A DNA stretch of 32,757 nt from Mycolicibacter senuensis (GCF_003284925.1 NZ_QMEX01000036.1:1-32757), one strand, 5' to 3'; shown: positions 1-8,842, counted from the stretch's first letter. Numbers and translations are program-made. Notes: generated by a model not told the origin, from the letters alone.

Positions 1-1
1 G

Positions 2-616
2 CGCAAAGCCGATGCGGTGGCGCGCCAGGCACCGAACCTGGCCTGGGCGGCCGGCTTGCGCGACGACGAGAGCACCATCGTGCTGGTAACCGATTTGGCC
101 GGAGGCTGGATTCCTCCCGGCGTTCTCTTGCCGCCCGGCGTCACGCTGCTCGCTCCCGCCCAACGCCGACACGATTTGAACGTGGTTGATCTACTCGGCG
201 CGGTCATCGCTACCGCGACACATCAGCCCAACACCTATGTAGCTGAAGCCGGCCCCAACGACCCACTTCCGGGCGCTGGGGAGCGCGCCCGCTACGGCCA
301 GCGCATCGACGAACTCGGGCCCACGCTCACCGATGCGGCGGGCGCCAGCTCTCGGCTACCGCGCATAGTGCAGACGGTCGCCCACGCCGTGGCCCGCAGA
401 TCCGGTATCGCCGACAACGAAATTGAACGATTCCGCAATGTCATCGCCGACACCGCAGACAAGGTGCTCTCGGCTTATCCTCACCACCTGCCCCGGGATG
501 TCGCCGACTGGATGCTGCTGGCGGCCATTGATGCCCTGATCGACGGGAGCGAAGAGCTCGCCCGCTATCACCTGGCCTGGCATCAGGTCGTTGCCCCGGG
601 CAGGCAAGCCGCATGA
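2..616 (+). CDS. C-terminal part of a mycobacterial protein of unknown function (5' end outside window)
   Basis: The reading frame is open to the left edge and ends at TGA 614-616, so at least 204 residues of a longer protein are present. A GTG at 17 is in frame but has no convincing ribosome site, so I treat the gene as partial. The visible part begins with a short alpha/beta-like stretch containing a TDLAGGWIPPGV segment, then an alanine-rich helical C-terminal half. No catalytic motif, signal peptide or membrane segment is visible. It vaguely resembles the mycobacterial DUF5632/DUF5631 proteins, but that is recollection rather than a demonstrated match. Its stop overlaps the ATG at 613 (ATGA), so it is probably translationally coupled to the next small gene. 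Confidence 0.6.
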   Translation, partial: RKADAVARQAPNLAWAAGLRDDESTIVLVTDLAGGWIPPGVLLPPGVTLLAPAQRRHDLNVVDLLGAVIATATHQPNTYVAEAGPNDPLPGAGERARYGQRIDELGPTLTDAAGASSRLPRIVQTVAHAVARRSGIADNEIERFRNVIADTADKVLSAYPHHLPRDVADWMLLAAIDALIDGSEELARYHLAWHQVVAPGRQAA

Positions 617-878
617 GTGCGCCTGACGGGTCGCCGTGCGGCATGGCAATGGCCGGTCTGAACCAGTTGCTGGATTCAGAAGCAGTGGCGCGCCTGGACG
701 CCCGGACAAGAAGCAAGCGTGGACGACAGCCGCCGCTGCGATCAACCACCTACGCGCACGGCTAACAGAGATCTGCGAAGCCGGGGATCAGGCCTGCTAC
801 GCAGCTGTGGCCTCCGCCCTGCCGGACGACGCCAAGCTCACGCAGCTCAACGCCATCACCAAAGACAGACTCCGTTAG
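613..878 (+). pseudogene. small gene of unknown function, apparently frameshifted
   Basis: ATG 613 overlaps the upstream stop as ATGA, the usual sign of a coupled gene. This frame reads plausibly for about 33 residues (MAGLNQLLDSEAVARLDAR) and then degenerates into Arg/Pro-rich residues before stopping at 763-765. A second frame, one nucleotide back, carries a natural-looking helical sequence from about 705 (KKQAWTTAAAAINHLRARL) to a stop at 876-878. Joined near 700-712 by a -1 shift, the two halves give one acidic, alanine-rich protein of about 86 residues. I see no slippery heptamer, so a one-base deletion or a sequencing error is more likely than programmed frameshifting. The alternative is a genuine short ORF from GTG 636, but its first 20 residues look out of frame. 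Function unknown. Confidence 0.5.
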
Positions 879-1600
879 CGGCCAATAACCTCGGCATCCC
901 CGAACGTCATCTCGACGTGCCCCACCGTCGACGACATCATCGGCTGCTTGGGCAGGCCCAGCGCGGCCAGCTCACGTGCGTACGGGTGGGTGCCCAGTCG
1001 CAGCGTCGTACCGCCTAACGACCCGCGAACCCCGGAAACTCGCATCTCCCAGGGCACTTGGCGGGTCACGCCATCGAGGTGACTGAACGCCTGCAGCGTC
1101 CGCGGCTTCGAGGTGAACAGACTCGGTACCGGTAGCCCGCGCCCGAATTCCATCGTGGCGATGTGCTGGCCGCCGGCGGCCACATCGAACCCCAGCCGCT
1201 TGCCGTCGCGAACGGTGAAGTCCGCCATGATCTTCGGGAACCCCCAGATGGTGCGTCCGGCTTCTAATGTAAATCCTTGATCCACCGGCAGGTGGTGGAT
1301 GAACGCACCGGCGGAGCCCAATGCGCGCCAGCCACGGGCGGACGAACCTGGCGGGTTGACCATCACCGCGGTACCGAACTCGTGGTACTTCCCCAGGTCG
1401 CCGTCGATGTAGCGGGCCAGCATCAGGTTGACCACCGCCTGCCCGGGCCGGTACTGGAAAACCTGCAGGCCGCTGTAGTCGATCATCGCCTGCGCGGCGT
1501 CCGCCGAAACCGAGAACATCGCGGAATGCACATCCGCCTGACGGACGCGGACCGGCATGGTAAGCACAGTGCCAGCGATGGTGTGCTGTGAAAGAGCCAT
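875..1600 (-). CDS. acetoacetate decarboxylase-family protein, Rv3519-like
   Basis: This 241-residue protein starts at ATG 1600 (MALSQHTIAGTVLTMPVRVR) and resembles the acetoacetate decarboxylase (ADC) fold family. The length is close to that remembered for M. tuberculosis Rv3519 (about 236 aa), which also lies next to cyp142. The central VDQGFTLEAGRTIWGFPKI segment resembles the conserved core of ADC-like enzymes, including a G-x-P-K Lys; whether it acts as a Schiff-base lysine is not known. No signal peptide or membrane segment is seen, so it should be cytosolic. It is divergent from cyp142 with only 28 bases between the starts, suggesting shared control in the sterol regulon. Its reaction is not established. 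The longer frame extending to 1693 runs over the cyp142 start and is rejected. Confidence 0.8.
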   Translation of the reverse strand: MALSQHTIAGTVLTMPVRVRQADVHSAMFSVSADAAQAMIDYSGLQVFQYRPGQAVVNLMLARYIDGDLGKYHEFGTAVMVNPPGSSARGWRALGSAGAFIHHLPVDQGFTLEAGRTIWGFPKIMADFTVRDGKRLGFDVAAGGQHIATMEFGRGLPVPSLFTSKPRTLQAFSHLDGVTRQVPWEMRVSGVRGSLGGTTLRLGTHPYARELAALGLPKQPMMSSTVGHVEMTFGDAEVIGR

Positions 1601-1617
1601 GACGCCCACTGTAATCC

Positions 1618-1622
1618 GGAGG
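1618..1622 (+). promoter_or_regulatory. Shine-Dalgarno site fixing the cyp142 start
   Basis: GGAGG lies six bases before ATG 1629. This selects ATG 1629 over the earlier in-frame starts at 1557 and 1623 and over ATG 1659. The 28-base gap between the starts at 1600 and 1629 leaves little room, so both transcripts probably begin close to, or inside, each other's leader. Confidence 0.65.
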
Positions 1623-1628
1623 ATGCTG

Positions 1629-2858
1629 ATGACTGAGGTTATGGCTGATGTGAAGCCGATGACCAAGCCTGATGTCGACTTGACCGACGGCACTTTCTAC
1701 TCCGACGGGGGAGCGCGCGCCGCCTACAAGTGGATGCGCGCTCACGAGCCGGTGTTCCGGGACCGCAATGGTCTGGCCGCCGCGGCCAGCTACGCCGCGG
1801 TGATCGACGCCGAACGCAACCCCGAGCTGTTCTCCAGCACCGGAGGGATCCGGCCCGACCAGCCGGGCATGCCGTACATGATCGACATGGACGACCCGGA
1901 ACATCTGGTGCGCCGCAAGCTGGTCAACGCCGGCTTCACCCGTAAGCGGGTGCACGCCCAGCTGCCGTCCATCGGAGAACTCTGTGACAGGTTGATCGAC
2001 GCGGTCTGCGAGCGGGGTGAGTGTGACTTCGTCCGCGATATCGCAGCGCCACTGCCGATGGCGGTGATCGGCGACATGCTCGGCGTCCTTCCCGAAGATC
2101 GTTCGAAGCTGTTGAAGTGGTCCGACGACTTGGTGGCGGGGCAGAGCTCGCACCTGGATCCGGCATCGGCGACGTTCCAGGCGGTCATGGAGGCGTTCGC
2201 CGGCTGGACCGAATTCACCCGCGACATCATCGTCAAACGGCGGGCCGAACCCACCGACGACCTGTTCTCCGTTCTGGTCAACGCCGAGGTGGACGGGGCG
2301 GTGATGTCCGATGACGAGATCATCTTCGAGACCCTGCTGATTCTGATCGGCGGCGACGAGACCACCCGGCACACGCTGTCCGGCGGCACCGAACAGTTGT
2401 TGCGCCACCGCGATCAGTGGGACATGCTGCGCGCCGACGCGAGTCTGCTGGCCGGGGCGATCGAGGAGATGTTGCGGTGGACCTCCCCGGTGAAGAACAT
2501 GTGCCGCACATTGACCGCCGACACCGAGTTCCACGGTACCCAGCTCAGCCAGGGTGAGAAGATCATGCTGATGTTCGAATCGGCGAACTTCGACGAGGCG
2601 GTGTTCGACGACCCCGAACGGTTCGACATCAAGCGCGACCCCAACAGTCATGTCGCGTTCGGCTTCGGCACCCACTTCTGCATGGGCAACCAGCTGGCCA
2701 GGCTGGAGCTTTCGCTGATGACCGAGCGGGTACTGCAGCGGCTGCCGGATCTGCGACTCGCCGACGGTGCGGAGGTGCCGCTGCGACCGGCGAACTTCGT
2801 ATCCGGTCCGGTGTCCATGCCGGTGGTGTTCACGCCGAGCAAGCCGGTGCTCGCGTAA
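1629..2858 (+). CDS. cyp142: cytochrome P450 CYP142, cholesterol C26/C27 hydroxylase
   Basis: The 409-residue protein closely follows remembered M. tuberculosis CYP142A1, which oxidises the terminal methyl of the cholesterol or cholestenone side chain to the alcohol and acid. All P450 hallmarks are visible. The I-helix oxygen-activation motif GGDETTR is at about residues 241-247, ExxR is at 280-283 (EEMLR), and the heme loop FGFGTHFCMG carries the thiolate Cys at about 351. It is soluble and needs a ferredoxin; FdxD, encoded at 22172, is a plausible partner. The start at ATG 1629 is set by GGAGG at 1618-1622. It is divergent from the ADC-like gene and convergent with the nuclease-like gene at 2871. 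I see no KstR site directly in front of it. Confidence 0.93.
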   Translation: MTEVMADVKPMTKPDVDLTDGTFYSDGGARAAYKWMRAHEPVFRDRNGLAAAASYAAVIDAERNPELFSSTGGIRPDQPGMPYMIDMDDPEHLVRRKLVNAGFTRKRVHAQLPSIGELCDRLIDAVCERGECDFVRDIAAPLPMAVIGDMLGVLPEDRSKLLKWSDDLVAGQSSHLDPASATFQAVMEAFAGWTEFTRDIIVKRRAEPTDDLFSVLVNAEVDGAVMSDDEIIFETLLILIGGDETTRHTLSGGTEQLLRHRDQWDMLRADASLLAGAIEEMLRWTSPVKNMCRTLTADTEFHGTQLSQGEKIMLMFESANFDEAVFDDPERFDIKRDPNSHVAFGFGTHFCMGNQLARLELSLMTERVLQRLPDLRLADGAEVPLRPANFVSGPVSMPVVFTPSKPVLA

Positions 2859-2859
2859 C

Positions 2860-2915
2860 CGAGCGTGTACTCAGCGCGAAAAGCGCGCCCGAAAATCGCT
2901 GGGAGTACACGCTCG
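2860..2915. repeat. 56-bp palindromic element, copy 1 (E1)
   Basis: The ends CGAGCGTGTACTC (2860-2872) and GAGTACACGCTCG (2903-2915) are exact inverted copies of 13 bases. The inside carries GCGAAAA and CGAAAA blocks. It begins two bases after the cyp142 stop and encodes the last residues and stop codon of the convergent gene at 2871-3746. A second copy of equal length and orientation lies at 3782-3837 and matches 36 of 56 positions without gaps. It could act as a bidirectional terminator, but the resemblance between copies suggests a dispersed repeat family. Confidence 0.8.
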
Positions 2916-3746
2916 TCGCGCCCAGGCGTCCGCGACCCGGCCAAGGATGCCGCCGTCGGTGTCTTCGAGGGTGATCCGCAGGTCGATCCAGCCGAGCCCG
3001 GTCACCGTCTCGTGGCGTCGGATGTCTTGGTTGAAGCGCCGTGGATTGGTGCGGTGATGTTCGCCTTCATAGTCGAGGCCGACCATGATCTCCTCCCAGC
3101 CCATGTCTATGACCGCGACAAGCTGCTGCCATTCGTCGTAAACCGGGATCTGTGTCTGCGGCGGCGGGTAGCCGGATCGAATGAGAAACAGTCGCAGCCG
3201 GGATTCCCGTGGTGAGTCAGAACCGGTGTCGACGAGCCGCAGCGCGATTCGGGCATCACAGATCCCGCGGCGTCCCCGGTATCGTTCGGCCAGCAACTCG
3301 ACTTCGGTGATCTTGAGGTCGGTGGCCTGTCCGAGGGCGTCGATGGCCGCGACCGCCTTGACCTGGGAATAGCGGCAGGCCAGGTCCAATGCGGTGCGGG
3401 CCGGCGACGTCACCGGTATGCCGCCGATCAGCTGCACCTCGTCTTCGCCGACGCGGTCCGACCAGGAGTGGATGTGTTTGGGTGGCCGGCGACAGTCGTA
3501 GAGCAATTCAGCTGGCGCGTGGTCATCGACCCATTTCGCGCCGTGCAGCGCGGCGGCCGACTGGCCCGCGACGACGCCACGTCGCCGCGACCACAGCCAC
3601 GCGGCTTGGGCTCGCAATACCGCGGTGGGTCGAGTACCGGCTGGAACATAAACGTCCGGATGGATCGCGACGAATCGGCTCCGCAAGGCGTAGGGCGTCA
3701 GCCGCCCGCTTCGGATGGCCTCGCTGCCCAGGAACGGTGTCGCCAT
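2871..3746 (-). CDS. AbiEi-like plus DUF559 (PD-(D/E)XK nuclease-like) protein
   Basis: From ATG 3746 the product is 291 residues. The N-terminal part (about 1-120) has the look of AbiEi-type antitoxin/transcription-factor domains found in many mycobacterial genes of unknown role: a helix-turn-helix-like start, the segment DVYVPAGTRPTAVLRAQAAW, and SPARTALDLA. The C-terminal part (about 175-265) resembles DUF559/Vsr-type endonuclease-like domains. It has Glu181 in SPRESRLR, Asp214 in VAVIDMGWEE and the DYEGEHH strand with Asp225 and Glu227, in the order expected for a PD-(D/E)XK metal site. Activity is unproven. The gene is bracketed by two related 56-bp palindromes, one forming its 3' end and one just upstream of its start. 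It has no obvious link to sterol metabolism and may be a passenger. Confidence 0.8.
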   Translation of the reverse strand: MATPFLGSEAIRSGRLTPYALRSRFVAIHPDVYVPAGTRPTAVLRAQAAWLWSRRRGVVAGQSAAALHGAKWVDDHAPAELLYDCRRPPKHIHSWSDRVGEDEVQLIGGIPVTSPARTALDLACRYSQVKAVAAIDALGQATDLKITEVELLAERYRGRRGICDARIALRLVDTGSDSPRESRLRLFLIRSGYPPPQTQIPVYDEWQQLVAVIDMGWEEIMVGLDYEGEHHRTNPRRFNQDIRRHETVTGLGWIDLRITLEDTDGGILGRVADAWARRACTPSDFRARFSR

Positions 3747-3781
3747 GGCGGGAGTCTGCCGACTACCACTGACACAACCGC

Positions 3782-3837
3782 CGAACGTGTACTGGCTGCG
3801 AAAATGCCACCGAAATTCGGCAGTGGTTACACGTTCG
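3782..3837. repeat. 56-bp palindromic element, copy 2 (E2)
   Basis: The outer arms CCGCCGAACGTGTA (3778-3791) and TACACGTTCGGCGG (3828-3841) are exact inverted copies of 14 bases. The element aligns with E1 at 2860-2915 in the same orientation, sharing CGTGTACT, GCGAAAA and TACACG blocks. It contains the TAA stop of the SDR gene (3829-3827) and sits 35 bases upstream of the start of the nuclease-like gene at 3746. A terminator role for the SDR transcript is possible. Confidence 0.78.
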
Positions 3838-4849
3838 GCGGGATGGTTGGCGGCAGGACCGGCGCAGCGGGGCTGAGCCCAGCCCGCAAAGACTCCACAA
3901 TCGCGTCCACAGGCGAACGCCACTGCAAGCCGAGATCCGCCAACGTGGCCGAGTCGTCGGTCGGAGTGGCCGAGGTCAGCAGCCAGGCCGCCTCGTAGCT
4001 GAGCGACTCCGGCAGCGGCAGCAACTTACTGGCCAGATCGCTGACCCAGCCGATGCCCTTGAAAACACTGGGGGCCACCCGGATTCGGCGCACCGGCTTG
4101 CCCAGGCCCCGCTCCACCGCGGCGATCATCTCGTCGAAGCTGACCATGATCCCGCCGCACAGGTAGCGGTGCGGGCCTCGACCGGGCTTCATCAAAGACG
4201 AATGCACCTGGCCGACATCGCGCACGTCGACCATCGCCATACCGCCGCGCACTACCGGGGCCACCCGGTACTTCACGATCGGCGCCCAGCCCCGCTCGGT
4301 GACGCCGGGTGCCGTCCAGAACGCGGGACCGACCACGCTGGAGGGATAGGTGACCACGACCGGGTGCCCCTCGTCCTGCAGTCGCCGGGCCACCCGCTCG
4401 CCGTAGGCCTTGGTGCGGGCGTAGGCGCTGCGCCCGGGAACGGTGGGCGAGTCCGGGCCGATAACACCGTCGGGCGGCGGGAACAGTGCGCTGTAGCTGC
4501 TGACCGACACCACGGGGTCCAGGCCGGCTTCCACCGCGCGGGTCAGGATCGCCTCGGTGGCGTAGGCGTTGATGTCCCACATCAACTTCTCTTGCCGGTC
4601 GTTGGTGCCGACCACTCCGGCGGCGTGCAGCACCGCGTCACAGCCCTCCAGCAGCGCGGCCACCACCGCGGTGTCGCGGATGTCGCCGTCGAGCACCTCC
4701 AGCGTGCCCAGCTCGCGCAACCGCGGAATGACGGGCTCGTCACCGCAGCCCGGCGCGACCAGCAGATGCACCGAATGCCCGGCTTCCAGCAGTGCCCGAA
4801 CGGTGTGGGCGCCGAGGTATCCGGTGCCGCCGGTGACAGCGATCCGCAT
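3827..4849 (-). CDS. NAD(P)-dependent extended SDR (epimerase/3-beta-HSD type)
   Basis: The 340-residue protein opens with a Rossmann nucleotide-binding motif TGGTGYLG at residues 6-13. The segment VSVSSYS places the catalytic Ser near 117-118, and SAYARTK gives Tyr143 and Lys147, the YxxxK pair of short-chain dehydrogenases. The length and VTGGTGYLGAHTVRALLEAG start fit the extended SDR group, which includes sugar epimerases, dihydroflavonol reductase-like enzymes and 3-beta-hydroxysteroid dehydrogenases. Its ATG overlaps the stop of echA19 (TGATG at 4851-4847), so it is co-translated with a sterol side-chain enzyme. That context suggests a hydroxyacyl-CoA or hydroxysteroid substrate, but this is inference. 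I recall no counterpart at this place in M. tuberculosis. Confidence 0.85.
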   Translation of the reverse strand: MRIAVTGGTGYLGAHTVRALLEAGHSVHLLVAPGCGDEPVIPRLRELGTLEVLDGDIRDTAVVAALLEGCDAVLHAAGVVGTNDRQEKLMWDINAYATEAILTRAVEAGLDPVVSVSSYSALFPPPDGVIGPDSPTVPGRSAYARTKAYGERVARRLQDEGHPVVVTYPSSVVGPAFWTAPGVTERGWAPIVKYRVAPVVRGGMAMVDVRDVGQVHSSLMKPGRGPHRYLCGGIMVSFDEMIAAVERGLGKPVRRIRVAPSVFKGIGWVSDLASKLLPLPESLSYEAAWLLTSATPTDDSATLADLGLQWRSPVDAIVESLRAGLSPAAPVLPPTIPPNV

Positions 4850-5649
4850 CAGCGATTCTTGAACTCGGGCTTGCGCTTCTCGGCGAAGGCGCGCGGTCCC
4901 TCCTTGGCGTCCTCGCTCAAGAACACCTTGATGCCGATCTTGGTGTCGATCTGGAAGGCGTCGTTCTCGTGCATGCCCTCGGTCTCGTGGATGGTGCGCA
5001 GCATCGCCTGCACCGCCAGCGGACCGTTGTTGTTGATCTGCTCGGCGATCTCCAACGCCTTGTCCAGCGCGGAACCGTCGGGCACCACGTGGCCGATCAA
5101 GCCCATCTCCAGCGCCTCGGCGGCGGTGATGTGCCGACCGGTAAAGAGCAGGTCACACGCCATCGTGTACGGAATCTGGCGGACCAGGCGCACCGCGGAG
5201 CCGCCCATCGGGTACAGGCTCCACTTGGCCTCGGAGATGCCGAATTTGGCGCTCTGCCCGGCGATGCGGATGTCGGTGCCCTGCAGGATCTCGGTACCCC
5301 CGGCGATCGCGGGCCCTTCCACTGCGGCGATCAGCGGTTTGGTCAGCCGGCGGCCCTTGAGCAGTCCGTCGATGCGTGACGGGTCGTAGCTGCCGTCTTT
5401 GAACGAGTCGCCGGGCGCCTTCTTGTTGGCCGCCTTGAGGTCCATGCCGGCGCAGAAGTAGCCGCCGGCGCCGGTCAGGATGCATGAGCGGATGTCGTCA
5501 TCGTTGTCCACCCGGTCCCAGGCCTCAACCATGATCGCCAGCATTTCGCCACTCAACGCGTTGCGGGACTCGGGCCGGTTCAGCGTGACGATCAGCGTGT
5601 GCCCGCGCTGTTCAACCAGGGCGTGGGGCTGTTGTGACGACTCGCTCAC
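4849..5649 (-). CDS. echA19: enoyl-CoA hydratase EchA19, cholesterol side chain
   Basis: From GTG 5649 the product is 266 residues and begins [20 protein letters not shown], matching the length remembered for EchA19 (about 263 aa). It hydrates the 2,3-enoyl-CoA formed during cholesterol side-chain beta-oxidation. Crotonase motifs are visible. The oxyanion-hole segments are FCAGMDL (about 65-71) and AIAGGTE (114-120), and Glu120 and Glu140 ([11 protein letters not shown]) are the expected acid/base pair. Sequence upstream of 5649 stays open but runs antisense into fadD19 and is not part of the gene. A KstR site at 5694-5707 lies between this gene and divergent fadD19. It overlaps the SDR start by one base. 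Confidence 0.92.
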   Translation of the reverse strand: MSESSQQPHALVEQRGHTLIVTLNRPESRNALSGEMLAIMVEAWDRVDNDDDIRSCILTGAGGYFCAGMDLKAANKKAPGDSFKDGSYDPSRIDGLLKGRRLTKPLIAAVEGPAIAGGTEILQGTDIRIAGQSAKFGISEAKWSLYPMGGSAVRLVRQIPYTMACDLLFTGRHITAAEALEMGLIGHVVPDGSALDKALEIAEQINNNGPLAVQAMLRTIHETEGMHENDAFQIDTKIGIKVFLSEDAKEGPRAFAEKRKPEFKNR

Positions 5650-5693
5650 CGGCGTCCGCCTTTCCGCGTTGAGGCCTCGACTTGAAAACGAAA

Positions 5694-5707
5694 TGTAACA
5701 CGTTCTA
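5694..5707. promoter_or_regulatory. KstR operator between echA19 and fadD19
   Basis: TGTAACACGTTCTA matches all defined positions of the KstR pattern TnnAACnnGTTnnA. It lies 44 bases from the echA19 start and 11 bases before GTG 5719 of fadD19, so one repressor dimer could control both directions. A weak plus-strand promoter, TTGAAA (5682-5687) with TAGTTT 18 bases on, would overlap the operator. Confidence 0.85.
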
Positions 5708-5718
5708 GTTTGTGTGGT

Positions 5719-7359
5719 GTGGCTCTCAACATCGCGGATCTCGCCGAACACGCCGTCGACGCCGTTCCGGATCGGGTTGCCCTGATCTGTGGGGACGAGC
5801 AGCTGACCTACGCCCAACTGGAGGAGAAGGCCAACCGGCTGGCCCACTACTTGATCGACCAGGGCGTCAAGAAGGACGACAAGGTCGGCCTCTACTGCCG
5901 GAACCGCAACGAGATCGTCGTTGCGATGTTGGGCATCGTCAAGGCCGGCGCCATCCTGGTCAACGTCAACTTCCGCTACGTCGAGGGCGAGCTGCGTTAC
6001 CTGTTCGACAACTCCGACATGGTCGCGCTGGTGCACGAGCGCCAATACGCCGACCGGGTCGCCAACGTGCTGCCCGACACCCCGAACGTCAAGACCATCC
6101 TGGTGGTCGAGGACGGCAGCGATCTGGACTACGCCCGCTACGGCGGTGTGGAGTTCGAGGCCGCACTGGCTCAGGGCTCACCGGAGCGCGACTTCGGCCC
6201 GCGCAGCGCCGACGACATCTACCTGCTCTACACCGGCGGCACCACCGGGTTCCCCAAGGGCGTGATGTGGCGCCACGAGGACATCTACCGGGTGCTGTTC
6301 GGCGGCACCGACTTCGCCACCGGCGAGCCGGTCGCCGACGAGTACGACCTGGCCAAGCAGGCCGCGGCCAACCCGCCGATGGTCCGCCACCCGATCCCGC
6401 CGATGATCCACGGCGCCACCCAGTCGGCCACCTGGATGTCGCTGTTCAGCGGCCAAACCGTGGTGCTGGCACCGGAATTCGACCCTGATCAGGTCTGGCG
6501 CACCATCCACGACCACAAGGTGAACCTGCTGTTCTTCACCGGCGACGCCATGGCGCGCCCGCTACTCGACGCGCTGCTGGCCGCCCAGGCCGAAGGCGAA
6601 GAGTACGACCTGTCATCGCTGTTCCTGCTGGCATCCACCGCGGCGCTGTTCAGCCCCAGCATCAAGGAGAAGCTGCTGGAGCTGCTGCCCAACCGGATCA
6701 TCACCGACTCCATCGGGTCGAGCGAGACCGGTTTCGGCGGCACCAGCATCGTCGCCAAGGGCGAGGCGCACACCGGCGGCCCCCGGGTCACCATCGACAA
6801 GACCACCGTGGTGCTCGACGAGGACGGCAACGAAGTCCAGCCCGGCTCCGGCGTCCGCGGCATCATCGCCAAGCGCGGCCACATCCCCGTCGGCTACTAC
6901 AAGGACGAGAAGAAGACCGCGGAAACCTTCCGCACCATCAACGGCGTGCGCTACGCCATCCCCGGCGACTACGCGCAGGTTGAGGCCGACGGCACCGTCA
7001 CCATGCTCGGTCGCGGCTCGGTGTCGATCAACTCCGGGGGCGAGAAGATCTACCCCGAGGAGGTCGAGGCCGCCCTCAAAACCCACCCGGACGTGTTCGA
7101 CGCCCTGGTGGTCGGCGTGCCCGACGCCCGCTACGGCCAACACGTGGCCGCGGTGGTGCAGCCGCGCGGCGATGCTCGGCCGTCGCTGGAGGAGATCAAC
7201 ACCTGCGCACGCACCGAGATCGCCGGCTACAAGGTGCCCCGCAGTCTGTGGTTCGTCGACGAGGTCAAGCGTTCCCCGGCCGGCAAGCCCGACTACCGGT
7301 GGGCCAAGGAGCAGACCGAAGCCCGTCCCGCCGATGAGGTACACGCCAACCACATGTGA
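5719..7359 (+). CDS. fadD19: steroid side-chain fatty acyl-CoA synthetase FadD19
   Basis: From GTG 5719 the protein is 546 residues ([20 protein letters not shown]). TTG 5710 would add three. It matches remembered M. tuberculosis FadD19 almost throughout. FadD19 activates the C26 carboxylate of 3-oxo-cholest-4-en-26-oate to the CoA thioester with ATP and works on intact or branched C24 side chains. The adenylate-forming P-loop [10 protein letters not shown] lies at about 171-180. [13 protein letters not shown] provides the A5-type motif, and the C-terminal [13 protein letters not shown] carries the adenylation lysine. The KstR site is only 11 bases upstream of GTG 5719. A promoter overlapping it would give a leaderless or nearly leaderless mRNA, which fits the absence of a ribosome site. 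Confidence 0.93.
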   Translation: MALNIADLAEHAVDAVPDRVALICGDEQLTYAQLEEKANRLAHYLIDQGVKKDDKVGLYCRNRNEIVVAMLGIVKAGAILVNVNFRYVEGELRYLFDNSDMVALVHERQYADRVANVLPDTPNVKTILVVEDGSDLDYARYGGVEFEAALAQGSPERDFGPRSADDIYLLYTGGTTGFPKGVMWRHEDIYRVLFGGTDFATGEPVADEYDLAKQAAANPPMVRHPIPPMIHGATQSATWMSLFSGQTVVLAPEFDPDQVWRTIHDHKVNLLFFTGDAMARPLLDALLAAQAEGEEYDLSSLFLLASTAALFSPSIKEKLLELLPNRIITDSIGSSETGFGGTSIVAKGEAHTGGPRVTIDKTTVVLDEDGNEVQPGSGVRGIIAKRGHIPVGYYKDEKKTAETFRTINGVRYAIPGDYAQVEADGTVTMLGRGSVSINSGGEKIYPEEVEAALKTHPDVFDALVVGVPDARYGQHVAAVVQPRGDARPSLEEINTCARTEIAGYKVPRSLWFVDEVKRSPAGKPDYRWAKEQTEARPADEVHANHM

Positions 7360-7423
7360 TGGGCCCAGCGAGATTCCCGCGATCCGTATCCGGTGACCGG
7401 GGTCGCGGGGCTAGTCTCGGTCG

Positions 7424-8839
7424 ATGCAGCGACTTTCGGGCGTCGACGCCGCGTTCTGGTCTGCCGAGACTGCGGGCTGGCACATGCACATCGGTGGGCT
7501 GGCGATCCTGGATACCAGCCAGGCACCGAATTACAGTTTTGGGCTGGTCCGCCAACTGCTGATCGAGCGCCTACCGCAACTGCCGCAGCTGCGCTGGAAG
7601 GTCAGCGGTGCGCCGCTGGGTCTGGACCGGCCGTGGTTCGTCGAAGACCACGAACTCGACATCGACTTCCATGTGCGGCGTATCGGCGTCCCGGCCCCGG
7701 GCGGGCGCCGCGAGGTCGAAGAGCTCGTAGGCCGGTTGATGTCCTACAAACTGGACCGTTCCCGACCGCTGTGGGAAGTGTGGGTGATCGAGGGGGTCAA
7801 CGGCGGCCGGGTCGCGACGCTGACCAAGATGCACCACGCGATCGTCGACGGTGTCTCGGGCGCGGGCCTCTCCGAGATCATGCTGGACGTCACGCCGGAA
7901 CCGCGTCCACCGGAACCGCAGGCGATCGGATCGCCAACCGATGACGGCATTCCCAGCTTCGAGCGCCGTGCCATCGGTGCGCTGGTCAACGTCGCGGTCA
8001 TGACGCCGTTTCGCATCGGCCGGTTGCTGCAACAGACCGTCCGTCAGCAGATCGCCACGATCGGTCTGGGCGTGGCACGTAAACCGCCACGCTACTTCGA
8101 CGCCCCGGTGACCCGGTTCAATGCCAGCGTGTCGCCGCACCGGCGGATTACCGCCTGCCGCGTCGAGTTGGCCCGGGTCAAGGCCGTCAAGGACGCCTAC
8201 GGCGTGAAACTCAACGACGTCGTGCTCGCCATGGTCGCCGGCGCCGTCCGGCAATATCTGAGTGAGCGCGGCGAGTTGCCGGACAAGCCGCTGGTCGCCC
8301 AGATCCCGGTGTCGACCCGCACCGAGGAGAGCCAGGGTGAGGTCGGCAACAAGGTCAGTTCGATGACGGTGTCGTTGGCCACCGATCTCGAGGGCGCGGG
8401 CCAGCGGCTCAAGATGATTCACGAGAACACCCAGAGCGCCAAACAGATGGCCAAGGCACTGTCGGCGCACCAGATCATGGGCCTGACCGACACCACACCG
8501 CCCGGGTTGCTGCAGCTTGCCGCGCGCGCCTACACCGCGACCGGCCTGTCGAATCGGCTGGCCCCGATCAACCTCGTCGTCTCCAACGTTCCCGGCCCGC
8601 CGTTCCCGCTCTACATGGCCGGCGCGGAAGTGGAATCGCTGGTGCCGCTGGGGCCACCGGTCATGGACGTGGCGCTGAACATCACCTGCTTCTCCTACCG
8701 CGACCACCTCGACTTCGGGTTCGTGACCACCCCGGAAGTCGCCGAGGACATCCACAAGATGGCCGATGCCATCGAACCGGCGCTGGCGGATCTGGAGCAT
8801 GCCGCCAGCCGGGGCAAAGCCCGGACAGGTCGTCGCTGA
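7424..8839 (+). CDS. WS/DGAT-type wax ester synthase/diacylglycerol acyltransferase
   Basis: This 471-residue protein carries the HHxxxDG acyl-transfer motif as HHAIVDG at residues 137-143. It also has the family's typical start ([26 protein letters not shown]), the [10 protein letters not shown] strand and a late [15 protein letters not shown] segment. Family members join acyl-CoA to diacylglycerol or long-chain alcohols to form storage lipid at the membrane or lipid-droplet surface. Mycobacteria carry many paralogues and I cannot say which one this is. The ATG at 7424 has no strong ribosome site and lies 64 bases after fadD19, so co-transcription with fadD19 is possible. It converges on gabD2. 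A role in storing fatty acids released from sterol or host lipid is inference only. Confidence 0.9.
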   Translation: MQRLSGVDAAFWSAETAGWHMHIGGLAILDTSQAPNYSFGLVRQLLIERLPQLPQLRWKVSGAPLGLDRPWFVEDHELDIDFHVRRIGVPAPGGRREVEELVGRLMSYKLDRSRPLWEVWVIEGVNGGRVATLTKMHHAIVDGVSGAGLSEIMLDVTPEPRPPEPQAIGSPTDDGIPSFERRAIGALVNVAVMTPFRIGRLLQQTVRQQIATIGLGVARKPPRYFDAPVTRFNASVSPHRRITACRVELARVKAVKDAYGVKLNDVVLAMVAGAVRQYLSERGELPDKPLVAQIPVSTRTEESQGEVGNKVSSMTVSLATDLEGAGQRLKMIHENTQSAKQMAKALSAHQIMGLTDTTPPGLLQLAARAYTATGLSNRLAPINLVVSNVPGPPFPLYMAGAEVESLVPLGPPVMDVALNITCFSYRDHLDFGFVTTPEVAEDIHKMADAIEPALADLEHAASRGKARTGRR

Positions 8840-8842
8840 TCG

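Noticed and set aside
972..2675. 567-codon minus-strand frame across cyp142
   Set aside because: It is antisense to a clear P450 with all motifs; long opposite frames are expected at this GC content.
5650..6045. N-terminal extension of EchA19
   Set aside because: It would overlap fadD19 and the KstR operator, and the sequence there is the antisense of fadD19.
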